From the NCBI GenBank assembly GCA_013331535.1, contig DUGF01000073.1, forward strand, positions 24,697 through 46,274: DNA of 21,578 bases. The letters run 5' to 3'. Below the pieces are notes generated by a model that was not told where the DNA came from, searched no databases, and was given only the letters and a program-made list of their open reading frames with translations. Of this stretch, positions 1 to 7,044 are shown one piece after another. Made by a program: the position numbers and the translations under genes. This DNA is from Microcaldota archaeon (GTDB lineage: Archaea; Micrarchaeota; Micrarchaeia; Anstonellales; Bilamarchaeaceae). How positions within the stretch are numbered: position 1 is the first letter of the stretch; each line of letters begins with the position of its first letter.

Positions 1-2550
1 CAGGCGCATTATAAACATCGTGCCCACGTTGCTGAAAATCGTCTTGTGAAGATCAGTTGGATTCTGGCTTGCCACTATAAGCGCAAAATTATACTTACGT
101 CCTTCACGGACTATTGTTATGACATCGCTGCGTTCGTCATTTGCGATTTTCCATGCCTCGTCAAGAACAACGAATAGTTTTACTCCTTTCTCTTCCCGGA
201 TGCCTTCCCTGCGCATTATTTCCTTGATATATTGGAGAATAGTAAGTCCTGCAAGGCTGCGTATTTCCTCTGTTGGAAGGCTATGAAGATCAATGCAAAC
301 AAGGCCCGAGTGCGTGATCTTTTTCAAATCAATGCTGCTCTTCCCGGAGAAAAAATCGCTTCCTTCAACAGTGAAACGCTTGACCAGGCGGGCCGCGCTT
401 TTCTTTTTTGTCTTCAAAAGTTGTTTTGCAACATCGGCAAGAGTGGGATTTGAATTCTTTTTGGCAGCCTCATAAACTTCTTCCAGCGCCTCTTCGATAT
501 CGTCCCTCTCATGTGGATAGGTTTTGAGGTCAAGAAGAACATCCAGTGCTGAAACGATTTGTTTTATACGCTCACTTTTCGTTAATCCAGCAAGGTCAAG
601 GAGATTGAGCTTTTCTTCTCCGAGATTGATTACTGTGCCACCAGCCTGTTTTACCCATTTCACATATTCGCCAACCCAGTCCAGAATTATCGCATTGGAA
701 TCCCACAAAAGAGAGGCACGGGTAAGGAAGCTTTTTACAAGATACGAATTATGTACAAACACTCCCCCAAAACCGGCTAAGAAAACCTCGTTATCAACCG
801 AAAGGTCATACACAAATTCGTTCTTGTCGTCGACCAGTTGCTCTGTTTTTTCAACAATTGGATCCCAGAATAAATCCCCATTAGCCAGATACTCCAAGAA
901 CTCGACGTCTTTGTCTTCAAGTTGCTCCCCCTCAATCTGTACCTGTTTTAGAAAATTTGCCAGATAACCCTTAGTAGGTTGCCTTAGGCCAGTTCTGATG
1001 GAATAAGTCATTTGGGTGCGTTGAATATTGAATTTTTTCCTTACCGTTTCGATCGTGATTCCAACATTCGGAATTACATCAACGTTACTATGCCCTTTCC
1101 CACATCGCTCCACGAGTGAGATCAGGCTATGCTTTTTTCTCTCTGTTACAAAACCGATCTTTTCTGAGTATTTTTGAATATTCTCTTTGCCAGAGATGGT
1201 GATTTCATAGTAAATAGCACCTGCATGTTGAGAATTTGTCGCTCTTTTCCAATGTGGATGAAGTCTCGTTACTATTCCAAATCTCAAAAGCGCATAAGAA
1301 AGCTGGTTAGCCAGCTCTTTTGATTTTGTAGTTGCACTTACTTCTTTTTCCTCGACACCACCGTCCCCTTCAAAATAACCTTTTAAAAATTCGGCAAGAT
1401 ACTCCTGTTTAGAACTAAGGATGCAAGCAGGAATTTTTTTATCATCTGATTTGCCAGTAAGCCCGAGCCCCTTTAGCAATTGAACTATAGCTGTTGCACT
1501 TATGCGAAGGGCATCGCGTATCGAAAAGAAATTAAACCCTAGGGCTTCCAAGCATTTTTTTATATCATTCAGAAATTCGGTTTCCGTAGTAGAAATATTA
1601 ATGAAATGTTTTGTGATGCAGCCTTCAGAAACGATATAACCACATAATCTTGCAAGTGCCTTCGCCCTCGAGTCTTTTATTTCACATGGAAGCAACACCG
1701 TGCCGTTTTTGCGTCTTAGATTAATTTGCGATTTTATGGACTCCAATCCGAGTCCAAGAGCGCAGATTATTTTAATGAAATAATCTATGGGAATTGCTCT
1801 TCCGCATTTATAGCGGTACAGATATTTATCATTGCCTTTGTTAATTGGGAATTTTTTACGGATCGCACGATAATACTTTCCTATTAGTGGACCTGCTCCT
1901 GAAACATGGATGCAGCTATCCTTCAACAAATCAAATACATCGATAACGAGTTCATTCCCTTCGAACGAGATCAGTCTCGGCACAGGAAGATAATCGTCAA
2001 CCCTTACTTCTGAACCCCTGGCAACCGATATTTTTTCATCCCTGATAACTACGAGATTGTGATCCCCCGTAGTTCTTATCCCACGGCCACTTGCAGTTTT
2101 AAAAGCATACATCTTTTGCGGTGCTTTTTTACGGCCAGCAAAGCGTACTGGTATCCACTTTGCTTTTAGTCTTTCATCAAATGTATAAATTTCAAGCGGT
2201 GGATTCGGAACTCCTTCTATATCATCTAATTGTTGCACGAACATTGATTGTTTTATGATTTCGTCTACCAATTCCCCAATTTTAATTATTTCTGTGCTCC
2301 CGTTTCTTCTAATAAGGACCGGTTCGCTCTTATCTATAGATTTGCCGCTTCCAGTAATCCCGACTATGGAGATGTGCGGATTGATAAGTTTTTTGAAATC
2401 CCAAAATACAGGGGTTCCGAGAAAGCGGGTTTTACCAAGATAAATTCCATCTCCTGGAGGAGAAAGAAGCAGTTCCTTGCGTGGCTCTGGTGGATGTACC
2501 AGAATCATCTTGCCGGCAAGTTCTTTGGAAAGGATATAGTTTAATTGCAC
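1..2550 (-). CDS. VirB4/HerA-like transfer ATPase (C-terminal motor part), partial, with intein
   Basis: The frame is open from just after the TGA of the upstream gene to the left edge (850 codons seen, C-terminus missing). I chose a GTG start at 2550 because GAGGTG lies a few bases upstream and the preceding gene ends only 12 nt before. The host protein has a Walker A that becomes GITGSGKSYLVKSF after intein removal, a HerA/VirB4-type segment ILDWVGEY near 670-690, Walker B VVLDEAW near 150-175, and SQNPTDLHKTIFSNVGTMF close to the edge, which is typical of VirB4/TraC/HerA motors. The usual VirB4 N-terminal domain is absent here and seems to sit in the separate gene 2563-3345. The likely role is a hexameric ATPase at the membrane powering DNA or protein transfer. 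The family call is confident; conjugation versus DNA import versus secretion is open. Confidence 0.85.
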   Translation of the reverse strand, partial: MQLNYILSKELAGKMILVHPPEPRKELLLSPPGDGIYLGKTRFLGTPVFWDFKKLINPHISIVGITGSGKSIDKSEPVLIRRNGSTEIIKIGELVDEIIKQSMFVQQLDDIEGVPNPPLEIYTFDERLKAKWIPVRFAGRKKAPQKMYAFKTASGRGIRTTGDHNLVVIRDEKISVARGSEVRVDDYLPVPRLISFEGNELVIDVFDLLKDSCIHVSGAGPLIGKYYRAIRKKFPINKGNDKYLYRYKCGRAIPIDYFIKIICALGLGLESIKSQINLRRKNGTVLLPCEIKDSRAKALARLCGYIVSEGCITKHFINISTTETEFLNDIKKCLEALGFNFFSIRDALRISATAIVQLLKGLGLTGKSDDKKIPACILSSKQEYLAEFLKGYFEGDGGVEEKEVSATTKSKELANQLSYALLRFGIVTRLHPHWKRATNSQHAGAIYYEITISGKENIQKYSEKIGFVTERKKHSLISLVERCGKGHSNVDVIPNVGITIETVRKKFNIQRTQMTYSIRTGLRQPTKGYLANFLKQVQIEGEQLEDKDVEFLEYLANGDLFWDPIVEKTEQLVDDKNEFVYDLSVDNEVFLAGFGGVFVHNSYLVKSFLTRASLLWDSNAIILDWVGEYVKWVKQAGGTVINLGEEKLNLLDLAGLTKSERIKQIVSALDVLLDLKTYPHERDDIEEALEEVYEAAKKNSNPTLADVAKQLLKTKKKSAARLVKRFTVEGSDFFSGKSSIDLKKITHSGLVCIDLHSLPTEEIRSLAGLTILQYIKEIMRREGIREEKGVKLFVVLDEAWKIANDERSDVITIVREGRKYNFALIVASQNPTDLHKTIFSNVGTMFIMRL
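748..2340 (-). other. Intein with LAGLIDADG endonuclease inside the ATPase P-loop
   Basis: This is an in-frame insertion of 531 codons (host residues 71-601) between the Lys and Ser of GSGK/S. It starts with Ser (SIDKSEPVLIR, block A). It has TTGDHNLVV (block B with the TxxH core), two LAGLIDADG helices (ALARLCGYIVSEG around 1621-1660 and YLAEFLKGYFEGDGG around 1365-1410), and ends with EVFLAGFGGVFVHN (blocks F and G). The +1 extein residue is Ser. Removing it restores a perfect P-loop. All splicing residues visible are intact and I translated the whole insert without a stop, so it should be splicing-competent, and the homing endonuclease keeps acidic residues at both motif ends (E and D). 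P-loops of ATPases are well known intein sites. Confidence 0.93.
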
Positions 2551-2562
2551 TTCAAACGCACC

Positions 2563-3345
2563 TCAGAATGTTTCGTCCCTAAGCTCTTCCTGCGTTGTTG
2601 GGAAAAATCTGTCCCATTCAAAGCATTTGAGCATTTCTGTATCAGAAAGTTCGGTAACATCAGTGCCCATTGAACTTGAAAGAATAGTGGAGACTTCCTT
2701 TGCCTGTCGGCGTATTCTGGCGATTGCTTCTTCCTTTGTAAGGCCAAACGAGGTTGTTGAAGCAAATGCGATTACTTCCACAGGTCTTTCCCCGTGAGTG
2801 ATGCGCTCCAGCAAACGGTTCCACATCGCGATTTCTCGGTCAAGGCGCACAGATTCATCTCCTTTTCCGCCGCTAAGCTTTGCCTTCTTTGCCTCTGCAG
2901 AACTGCGCTTGGTTTTTATTTCGTCTATGTGCTTACCTAAATCAACCGCAGCGACTAGAAGGGAGATTTTAACCACATATTTGAGTGAAGAAATCGCCTT
3001 TTCAAAGGATTCGAACATAGAATGCTTTTCATCCTTGGATTTATCCAGGCTGCTTTCATAGAATCTGATTTCCAGGAACTTTGTTGCATAATATCCGTTC
3101 TCGGCTTTTTTCATGATAAAATCGCGTGTTGGAGGGACTTCATAGCCATCTCTGATTTCCACCAGATTGGTGGCCTTGGAGAACATTGGAAATAATAAGT
3201 AGCCGTATTTCCACATTACGATACTTAGGAAAAATAACAATGCTGCAATGACGGAAAAAAACGCTCCTCCAAAAATAAACGAAATCAATATTGCTATTGC
3301 ACCGCCAACGAGAGATGATATTACGATTCCACGATTCATCAACAT
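2563..3345 (-). CDS. Two-helix membrane protein resembling VirB3 fused to the VirB4 N-terminal domain
   Basis: A 260-residue protein. Two hydrophobic helices lie at about residues 8-30 and 31-52, followed by a cytosolic part. The late region (ERITHGERPVEVIAFAS, then an EEA...RIRRQAKEVSTIL helix and FEWDRFFP) resembles the N-terminal domain of VirB4 proteins, in which a strand-helix unit precedes a conserved ...Pl segment before the motor. The very next gene, 12 nt away, is a VirB4 motor lacking this domain, so I infer that VirB4 is split here, with a VirB3-like membrane hairpin fused to the N-terminal half. The start ATG has GAGGTGA four to five bases upstream. The family assignment rests on motif memory and gene order rather than an alignment. 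Confidence 0.6.
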   Translation of the reverse strand: MLMNRGIVISSLVGGAIAILISFIFGGAFFSVIAALLFFLSIVMWKYGYLLFPMFSKATNLVEIRDGYEVPPTRDFIMKKAENGYYATKFLEIRFYESSLDKSKDEKHSMFESFEKAISSLKYVVKISLLVAAVDLGKHIDEIKTKRSSAEAKKAKLSGGKGDESVRLDREIAMWNRLLERITHGERPVEVIAFASTTSFGLTKEEAIARIRRQAKEVSTILSSSMGTDVTELSDTEMLKCFEWDRFFPTTQEELRDETF

Positions 3346-3349
3346 TTTT

Positions 3350-3469
3350 TCACCTCAAATATTTAGTTTCCATATAACCCCTACAAAAAATGTTGAGACT
3401 TGAACGGATTTCACATGGAATAATATGTAATTCCATCGCACCATTGGGACCGTTCAAGCGGATCAACAT
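3350..3469 (-). CDS. Possible 39-residue small ORF embedded in a structured element
   Basis: ATG at 3469 follows GAGGTG, and the frame runs 39 codons to a TGA at 3352-3350. The last codons (AGG TGA) are themselves the Shine-Dalgarno site of the next gene, which would couple their translation. The peptide is hydrophobic/basic with two Cys and matches nothing I know. Much of the ORF is made of inverted-repeat arms, so the coding reading may be accidental. A second overlapping ATG at 3473 opens a 20-codon frame that is equally possible. Confidence 0.25.
   Translation of the reverse strand: MLIRLNGPNGAMELHIIPCEIRSSLNIFCRGYMETKYLR
3386..3469 (-). terminator. Long three-helix hairpin followed by a T-run between two operon genes
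   Basis: On the minus strand ATGTTGA (3469-3463) pairs with TCAACAT (3396-3390), CTTGAACGG (3458-3450) pairs with CCGTTCAAG (3407-3399), and ATGGAAT (3436-3430) pairs with ATTCCAT (3421-3415). All pairs are perfect within each helix. TTTTTT follows immediately (3390-3385). It lies between the VirB6-like gene and the VirB3/4N-like gene. It could be an attenuator, a processing site or a terminator; the last is suggested by the U-run, but the downstream gene then needs read-through or its own promoter. Confidence 0.5.
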
Positions 3470-3522
3470 ACATTCACCTCACAACTACACATACCGATTG
3501 CCATATATTATTGCTAAAACCT

Positions 3523-4527
3523 CTAAATTAACTTTGATGGAAGACTAAATTCCGAGCCAAGAACAGATGTCAGCTCCTTGATGAAAACAATTGTTATCAG
3601 AAGGGAAATCAACGGTGCGATTACAGAATAAAATAATAGTTTGGACACTGCGTTTGCACTCTTTTGGAGAGAAAATGAGATATCTCCGGTTAAATCGATG
3701 CCAACAACACCTGCACTAGTATTATTCGAGGAAGTGTTTCCGCTCGCGTTTCCAAGTGCGGAACTAAAACTCATGTTGTCTATTTTTGATGCGATTGCGT
3801 AATTGTTGTTTAGATCTAACAATGGAACAACTGCGTAAGCGGAATTATTGTTAAAGGAAGCGAACGAAGAGACGGACAAAGCAACTTCTGCGTCTGGATT
3901 CGGGAATGCGAGAATGAATAACGGGTAGAAAGCATAGAAACCTATTGCAAATGCGATTAGGAACCCGCCAATTCTACGGGTGGCAAAGAAAGAACGCAAT
4001 ACTAAACCGATTGGAAAGAACATGGCTAGTCCATTCTGCGCAAAGAATGAAAGAAGCTGGATATTGAGGTTGAGAAGAATTAAAACAAACTGAAGCGTGA
4101 GCAACTGCGATGCAATAATCGCAAGCGGACCACCGAGATTTGCCAATGGCTGGATTGAGAACGAACCAAAATCAAGCACAAGATTTTGATAATAGCCAAG
4201 AATATTTGACATTTTGAGCATTTCCTGAAATAAGAGAAATGAAGAATCCGCAGTTTTTCCAAAAATGCAGGAAAGTTCTCCCAATGCATCTGCGCCCTCC
4301 TGGCAGGTTACAGCAAGCAGCGAAGAAGTCGTTGCCTTGATTGACTCGACGACGACAACCGCCGAGCCGACAATCGCAGCGTTGAGAACCGACTGGAATA
4401 ATTCGTCAATTCCGAACTGTTCAATGCGACGATAACCAAGAGCCTTGCCTATGCCAAGGGCTATACCAGCGATGATAATTGAGATTGTTACAACAATGAC
4501 GGCTACTTGCATTCCTATGAGTTCCAA
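3523..4527 (-). CDS. Polytopic membrane protein, VirB6/CedA-like candidate
   Basis: A 334-residue protein with several strong hydrophobic segments: near residues 7-30, 47-65, 130-180, 190-220, and a final helix near 297-320. An Asn/Ser-rich extracellular-looking loop at roughly 222-280 precedes the last helix. The start is TTG: GGGAGGTCG lies 6-7 nt before it, whereas the next ATG (five codons in) is too far from that site. No catalytic motif is visible. Its place as first gene of an operon with a VirB4-type motor and a VirB3-like protein, and its length and topology, fit the VirB6/TrbL/CedA channel component. This is inference from context, not from recognised sequence signatures. Two Cys (residues 84 and 97 region) could form a disulfide in an exposed loop. 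Confidence 0.55.
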   Translation of the reverse strand: MELIGMQVAVIVVTISIIIAGIALGIGKALGYRRIEQFGIDELFQSVLNAAIVGSAVVVVESIKATTSSLLAVTCQEGADALGELSCIFGKTADSSFLLFQEMLKMSNILGYYQNLVLDFGSFSIQPLANLGGPLAIIASQLLTLQFVLILLNLNIQLLSFFAQNGLAMFFPIGLVLRSFFATRRIGGFLIAFAIGFYAFYPLFILAFPNPDAEVALSVSSFASFNNNSAYAVVPLLDLNNNYAIASKIDNMSFSSALGNASGNTSSNNTSAGVVGIDLTGDISFSLQKSANAVSKLLFYSVIAPLISLLITIVFIKELTSVLGSEFSLPSKLI

Positions 4528-4590
4528 GATACGACCTCCCGACTATAGCAAACAACGAAATGTATGCTCCCAGATAGAAGGGGAAAAGAA

Positions 4591-4600
4591 GATATAAAAA
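4591..4600 (-). promoter_or_regulatory. TATA-like box for the membrane/transfer operon
   Basis: The minus strand reads TTTTTATATC. Transcription would start near 4565, leaving a leader of about 40 nt that contains the GGGAGGTCG ribosome site used by the TTG-started gene at 4527. Confidence 0.5.
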
Positions 4601-4723
4601 GACTGCGATTGGCTCCTGAGGCGCGAATTCGATTGATCTTGAGATTCACTGATTCGCAGTTCGTCTTGAATCAAAAAATCCTGGTTTTTATGTTTCCTGT
4701 TCCAGATTGATTTACACTCTGAC

Positions 4724-4734
4724 ATATTTTTAAA
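4724..4734 (+). promoter_or_regulatory. TATA-like box for the gene at 4805
   Basis: The sequence ATATTTTTAAA lies about 70 nt before the ATG. A start of transcription near 4757 would put the Shine-Dalgarno site (4771-4777) and the hairpin (4784-4801) inside the leader. Confidence 0.5.
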
Positions 4735-4770
4735 CACAACTACCCAAAACGCATTTATCCTGATCATCTC

Positions 4771-4807
4771 AAGGAGGACATAACTCTGGTCTCTGCCAGA
4801 GAAGATG
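4771..4807 (+). promoter_or_regulatory. Shine-Dalgarno site separated from ATG by a hairpin
   Basis: AAGGAGG (4771-4777) is 27 nt from the ATG at 4805, far beyond normal spacing. Between them CTCTGG (4784-4789) and CCAGAG (4796-4801) form a perfect 6-bp stem with a 6-nt loop. Folding it removes 18 nt and brings the spacing to about 9 nt. No ATG, GTG or TTG lies in frame between the site and 4805, because TAA is in frame at 4781. Confidence 0.55.
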
Positions 4808-5917
4808 AACGTTGATAATATGCAAAAAGAGAACCCCCAAAAAAGAAGCGCCGCAGAAAAGCTGATTCGCCATCTGCATGCCCATATTGTCAGTGTATGG
4901 TACCGTGACGGGTTCGTAAAATTAAGTCCGATTGAACTTCTGGACAGGAAAAATTTTCTATTTATCGGGGATGAAGAAGAACGCAGTAGTATGGAACGCG
5001 AAATGATATTGATAGCCGAAAGATATCTTGAAGCTAGTGGAAAAAAAGGGCTTACTGTAATTGGAGTGCGAGTTGAGGAACGGCAGGTAAGCGATTATGA
5101 CGGGGTTTCCGTGCAATTGCATCTTAAACCGAACACCGGAAAAGGAGATTTTATACTGATAACTTTTGCATCAACTAATCGGCAAGCGGATTTTTTTCAC
5201 CATACAATATTGCCTTTTGCGCAATTTGACGCGCGTGATCCGCTTTTTGAGCCGCCGTTTAAAACTCCGGCACCTGCTTCGATAGGTCAAGAAAGACCAA
5301 TACAGGTTTTTTCAACTGTAGTCGGGACAGTGCGGATCAATATGCAAACCGGAACCCTTGAATTTAAAACAGCGGATGGAACGGAATGCAGCTTTTCATG
5401 GAGAACTAGGGAAATTCGCAGAGCAGGACGCAAAGTAGTGCTGCATAAAGATGTGCCAATGGTTTTTGTGTCTGCTGTGAATGCAATAAGAGAACGGGAT
5501 GAACAGACAAAAAAGATCGCGGATTTGTTTGACGAGGATTATGAGAATCTCGAGAAAAAGGCTCCTGTACCTGAGGTTTCTGGCACTCGTAGCTCCGATC
5601 CATTGGAAAATTCAATAAAGACATCTGATGGAATGTTTACTTTTCCGGAAAACGGTCATGTTGTTTACACTGGTGACAATAGCAGTCTTGCATGCGAATT
5701 TGTGCCTGAAAGAGAAGTTATCCGTGTTAATTTGAGAATTGTCAAAAAACATACGAATATTCCGCATGAATTTCTTGCTGCAGTTGTAGAAGCCAGAACG
5801 CAGTTGTCTGCCCAGATAGTGCAAGGTATTTCAAATGCAGTATTGGATTGCATTCCGGATGAGATAAGACAACGCATGGGAAATGTCAATGCAGTAATAT
5901 GGTGCTTGCGGCAATAG
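4805..5917 (+). CDS. Unrecognised soluble protein, 370 residues
   Basis: I do not recognise this family. The protein is hydrophilic with no signal peptide or membrane helix. It seems to have an N-terminal helical part (about 1-70), an alpha/beta part with alternating strands (about 80-150, including GVSVQLHLKP and DFILITFAS), a proline-rich linker (150-165), a beta-rich middle (about 165-225), an acidic linker (240-275) and a C-terminal alpha/beta part ending in QRMGNVNAVIWCLRQ. The two beta-rich parts could be a repeated fold. It is transcribed divergently from the VirB6-like operon and may serve the same system. The start at 4805 is supported by the hairpin-bridged ribosome site; an in-frame ATG at 4820 is an alternative. 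The stop is TAG, with TGA six codons later. Confidence 0.75.
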   Translation: MNVDNMQKENPQKRSAAEKLIRHLHAHIVSVWYRDGFVKLSPIELLDRKNFLFIGDEEERSSMEREMILIAERYLEASGKKGLTVIGVRVEERQVSDYDGVSVQLHLKPNTGKGDFILITFASTNRQADFFHHTILPFAQFDARDPLFEPPFKTPAPASIGQERPIQVFSTVVGTVRINMQTGTLEFKTADGTECSFSWRTREIRRAGRKVVLHKDVPMVFVSAVNAIRERDEQTKKIADLFDEDYENLEKKAPVPEVSGTRSSDPLENSIKTSDGMFTFPENGHVVYTGDNSSLACEFVPEREVIRVNLRIVKKHTNIPHEFLAAVVEARTQLSAQIVQGISNAVLDCIPDEIRQRMGNVNAVIWCLRQ

Positions 5918-5991
5918 AAACACTGCGATGAGTGATACAATACAAATCAGCGAGACCAGATACGAGACTGAGATCGAAGACGACCGAAAAC

Positions 5992-6002
5992 CTTTAATTT
6001 AG
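5992..6002 (+). promoter_or_regulatory. TATA-like box giving a leaderless mRNA
   Basis: CTTTAATTTAG is centred about 27 nt before the ATG at 6024, so the transcript should begin at or next to the start codon. No ribosome site is present upstream. Confidence 0.5.
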
Positions 6003-6023
6003 GTTTATCCACTAATAATAACT

Positions 6024-6287
6024 ATGAGATGTCGCATGCTGGTTCTGGGTGCAACTGCTTTAATGCTTGCTAGTCCTAATTCTGGGTGTAGAACTCCAAA
6101 ACACGAGGGGATAAATATGGGAAGCAGACCACCAATAACCGAATCAGTTGATGCCAAAAGGGAACGCAGACCAATAGATGTCCATACTCTTGTGCCAGTA
6201 AGGGAACCAGAAACAGATACTAAGGAAAACCCCAGAATCTTCAAACTGTCTCCTCGGAAACCCGTAAAGATAACACCGTTTAGGTAA
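6024..6287 (+). CDS. Small secreted or lipoprotein-like protein, 87 residues
   Basis: The N-terminus MRCRMLVLGATALMLASP has a short basic stretch and a hydrophobic core followed by NSGC, so Cys22 could be the lipid-modified residue of an imperfect lipobox. The remaining 65 residues are Pro- and charge-rich with no predicted globular core (RPPITESVD, VPVREPETDT, PRKPVKITPF), as in a surface-exposed tether. The TATA-like box at the leaderless distance supports this frame over the antisense frame. The gene converges on the TPR gene, with its TAA one to two bases from that gene's stop. The function is unknown. Confidence 0.5.
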   Translation: MRCRMLVLGATALMLASPNSGCRTPKHEGINMGSRPPITESVDAKRERRPIDVHTLVPVREPETDTKENPRIFKLSPRKPVKITPFR

Positions 6288-6288
6288 A

Positions 6289-6999
6289 TCATTTTGCGAG
6301 TTTTTCTATTTCCGCCTTCTTTTCTTGGGCATTTTTCAGCAAGATTACCGCATTTTCAGAATACTCATTCGGACCCGCTCTAATCGCAGCTCTCAAAACA
6401 TGTTCCGCCTCAGCATAAAAAAACAGTGCTTTGTCATAATCTCGTTTAACCAGTGCATCTCTTCCCGCATTGTTGTATGAAACTCCCAGATCATACATAG
6501 TCTGCACATCTTTTGGTGCGTGTTTGAGCTCCATTCTAAAATTGGCAGCTGCATTTTCATAGTCTCCACATAAAAAGTAAGAGCGCCCTAGGAGATAATA
6601 GTATGCAGATTCATCGTTTTTCATTTTTACTGCATAGTCTAGGTGTTTTATTGCCTGTTTATAGTCTCCCAACTGATGGTAGGCCTGACCAATGTTAAAG
6701 TGGGTGATTGAATTATCCATTCCTTTTTGAAGTGCAGTCTGAAAATTTATAAGAGCATCTTGCCATTGCTGGTTTGATAAGTGAATATTCCCAAGTTCAA
6801 AATAATATAATGCCTCCATGTTTGTTTGACCGCGAATGACTCCGATTTCATTTATTTTCCAGTTCCCAACCCCTCCGGTGGCTTCTTCCCTGTATTTCTC
6901 TAATTTATCCCTGAACGTTTGGTCTTTAACCACCTCCTCAGGTGCTTTGAATTTTTTGTCAAAAACCAGCACTTTTTCAAATGCCGGGTCGATATACAC
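6289..6999 (-). CDS. C-terminal part of transglutaminase-like/TPR protein (after in-frame TAG)
   Basis: Taken alone this is a 236-residue frame that can start at GTG 6999. It has at least four tetratricopeptide repeats (about residues 60-200: ALYYFELGNIHL, THFNIGQAYHQLGDYKQAI, AYYYLLGRSYFLCGDYENA, TMYDLGVSYNNAGRDAL) and a Lys/Glu-rich C-terminal helix. The frame is open upstream to the TAG at 7044-7042, and those extra codons encode GHAALFFVEGQVVYIDP. This is the His...Asp half of a transglutaminase-like active site whose Cys half is in the preceding frame. I therefore see it as the second half of one 411-codon gene. If it is translated separately, the His of the active site would lie outside it. 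It is probably a cytoplasmic protease-like or scaffold protein. Confidence 0.75.
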   Translation of the reverse strand: MYIDPAFEKVLVFDKKFKAPEEVVKDQTFRDKLEKYREEATGGVGNWKINEIGVIRGQTNMEALYYFELGNIHLSNQQWQDALINFQTALQKGMDNSITHFNIGQAYHQLGDYKQAIKHLDYAVKMKNDESAYYYLLGRSYFLCGDYENAAANFRMELKHAPKDVQTMYDLGVSYNNAGRDALVKRDYDKALFFYAEAEHVLRAAIRAGPNEYSENAVILLKNAQEKKAEIEKLAK

Positions 7000-7041
7000 A
7001 ACCTGCCCCTCTACAAAAAACAGGGCTGCATGCCCTTCTTC

Positions 7042-7044
7042 CTA
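7042..7044 (-). other. In-frame amber codon inside a conserved domain
   Basis: TAG separates the catalytic Cys (residue 128) from His (165) and Asp (179) of one transglutaminase-like fold; the frame is otherwise uninterrupted from 7524 to 6289. A small hairpin (AGGGC/GCCCT, 7036-7022) and a T-run follow. It may be a nonsense mutation, a suppressed or recoded codon, or a base error. Confidence 0.7.

Noticed and set aside
232..967. Plus-strand open frames over the left edge
   Set aside because: They lie antisense to the VirB4-like/intein frame, which carries clear motifs over its whole length.
2248..2544. Plus-strand 98-codon frame
   Set aside because: It is antisense to the N-terminus of the ATPase and the intein start; no signals.
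3386..3469. tRNA or known small RNA in the hairpin element
   Set aside because: No cloverleaf or anticodon arm, no CCA-type acceptor stem, and no C/D or H/ACA box pattern.
6005..6292. Minus-strand 95-codon frame opposite the lipoprotein
   Set aside because: The plus frame has a TATA-like box at leaderless distance and a signal-peptide-like start; the minus frame has neither.
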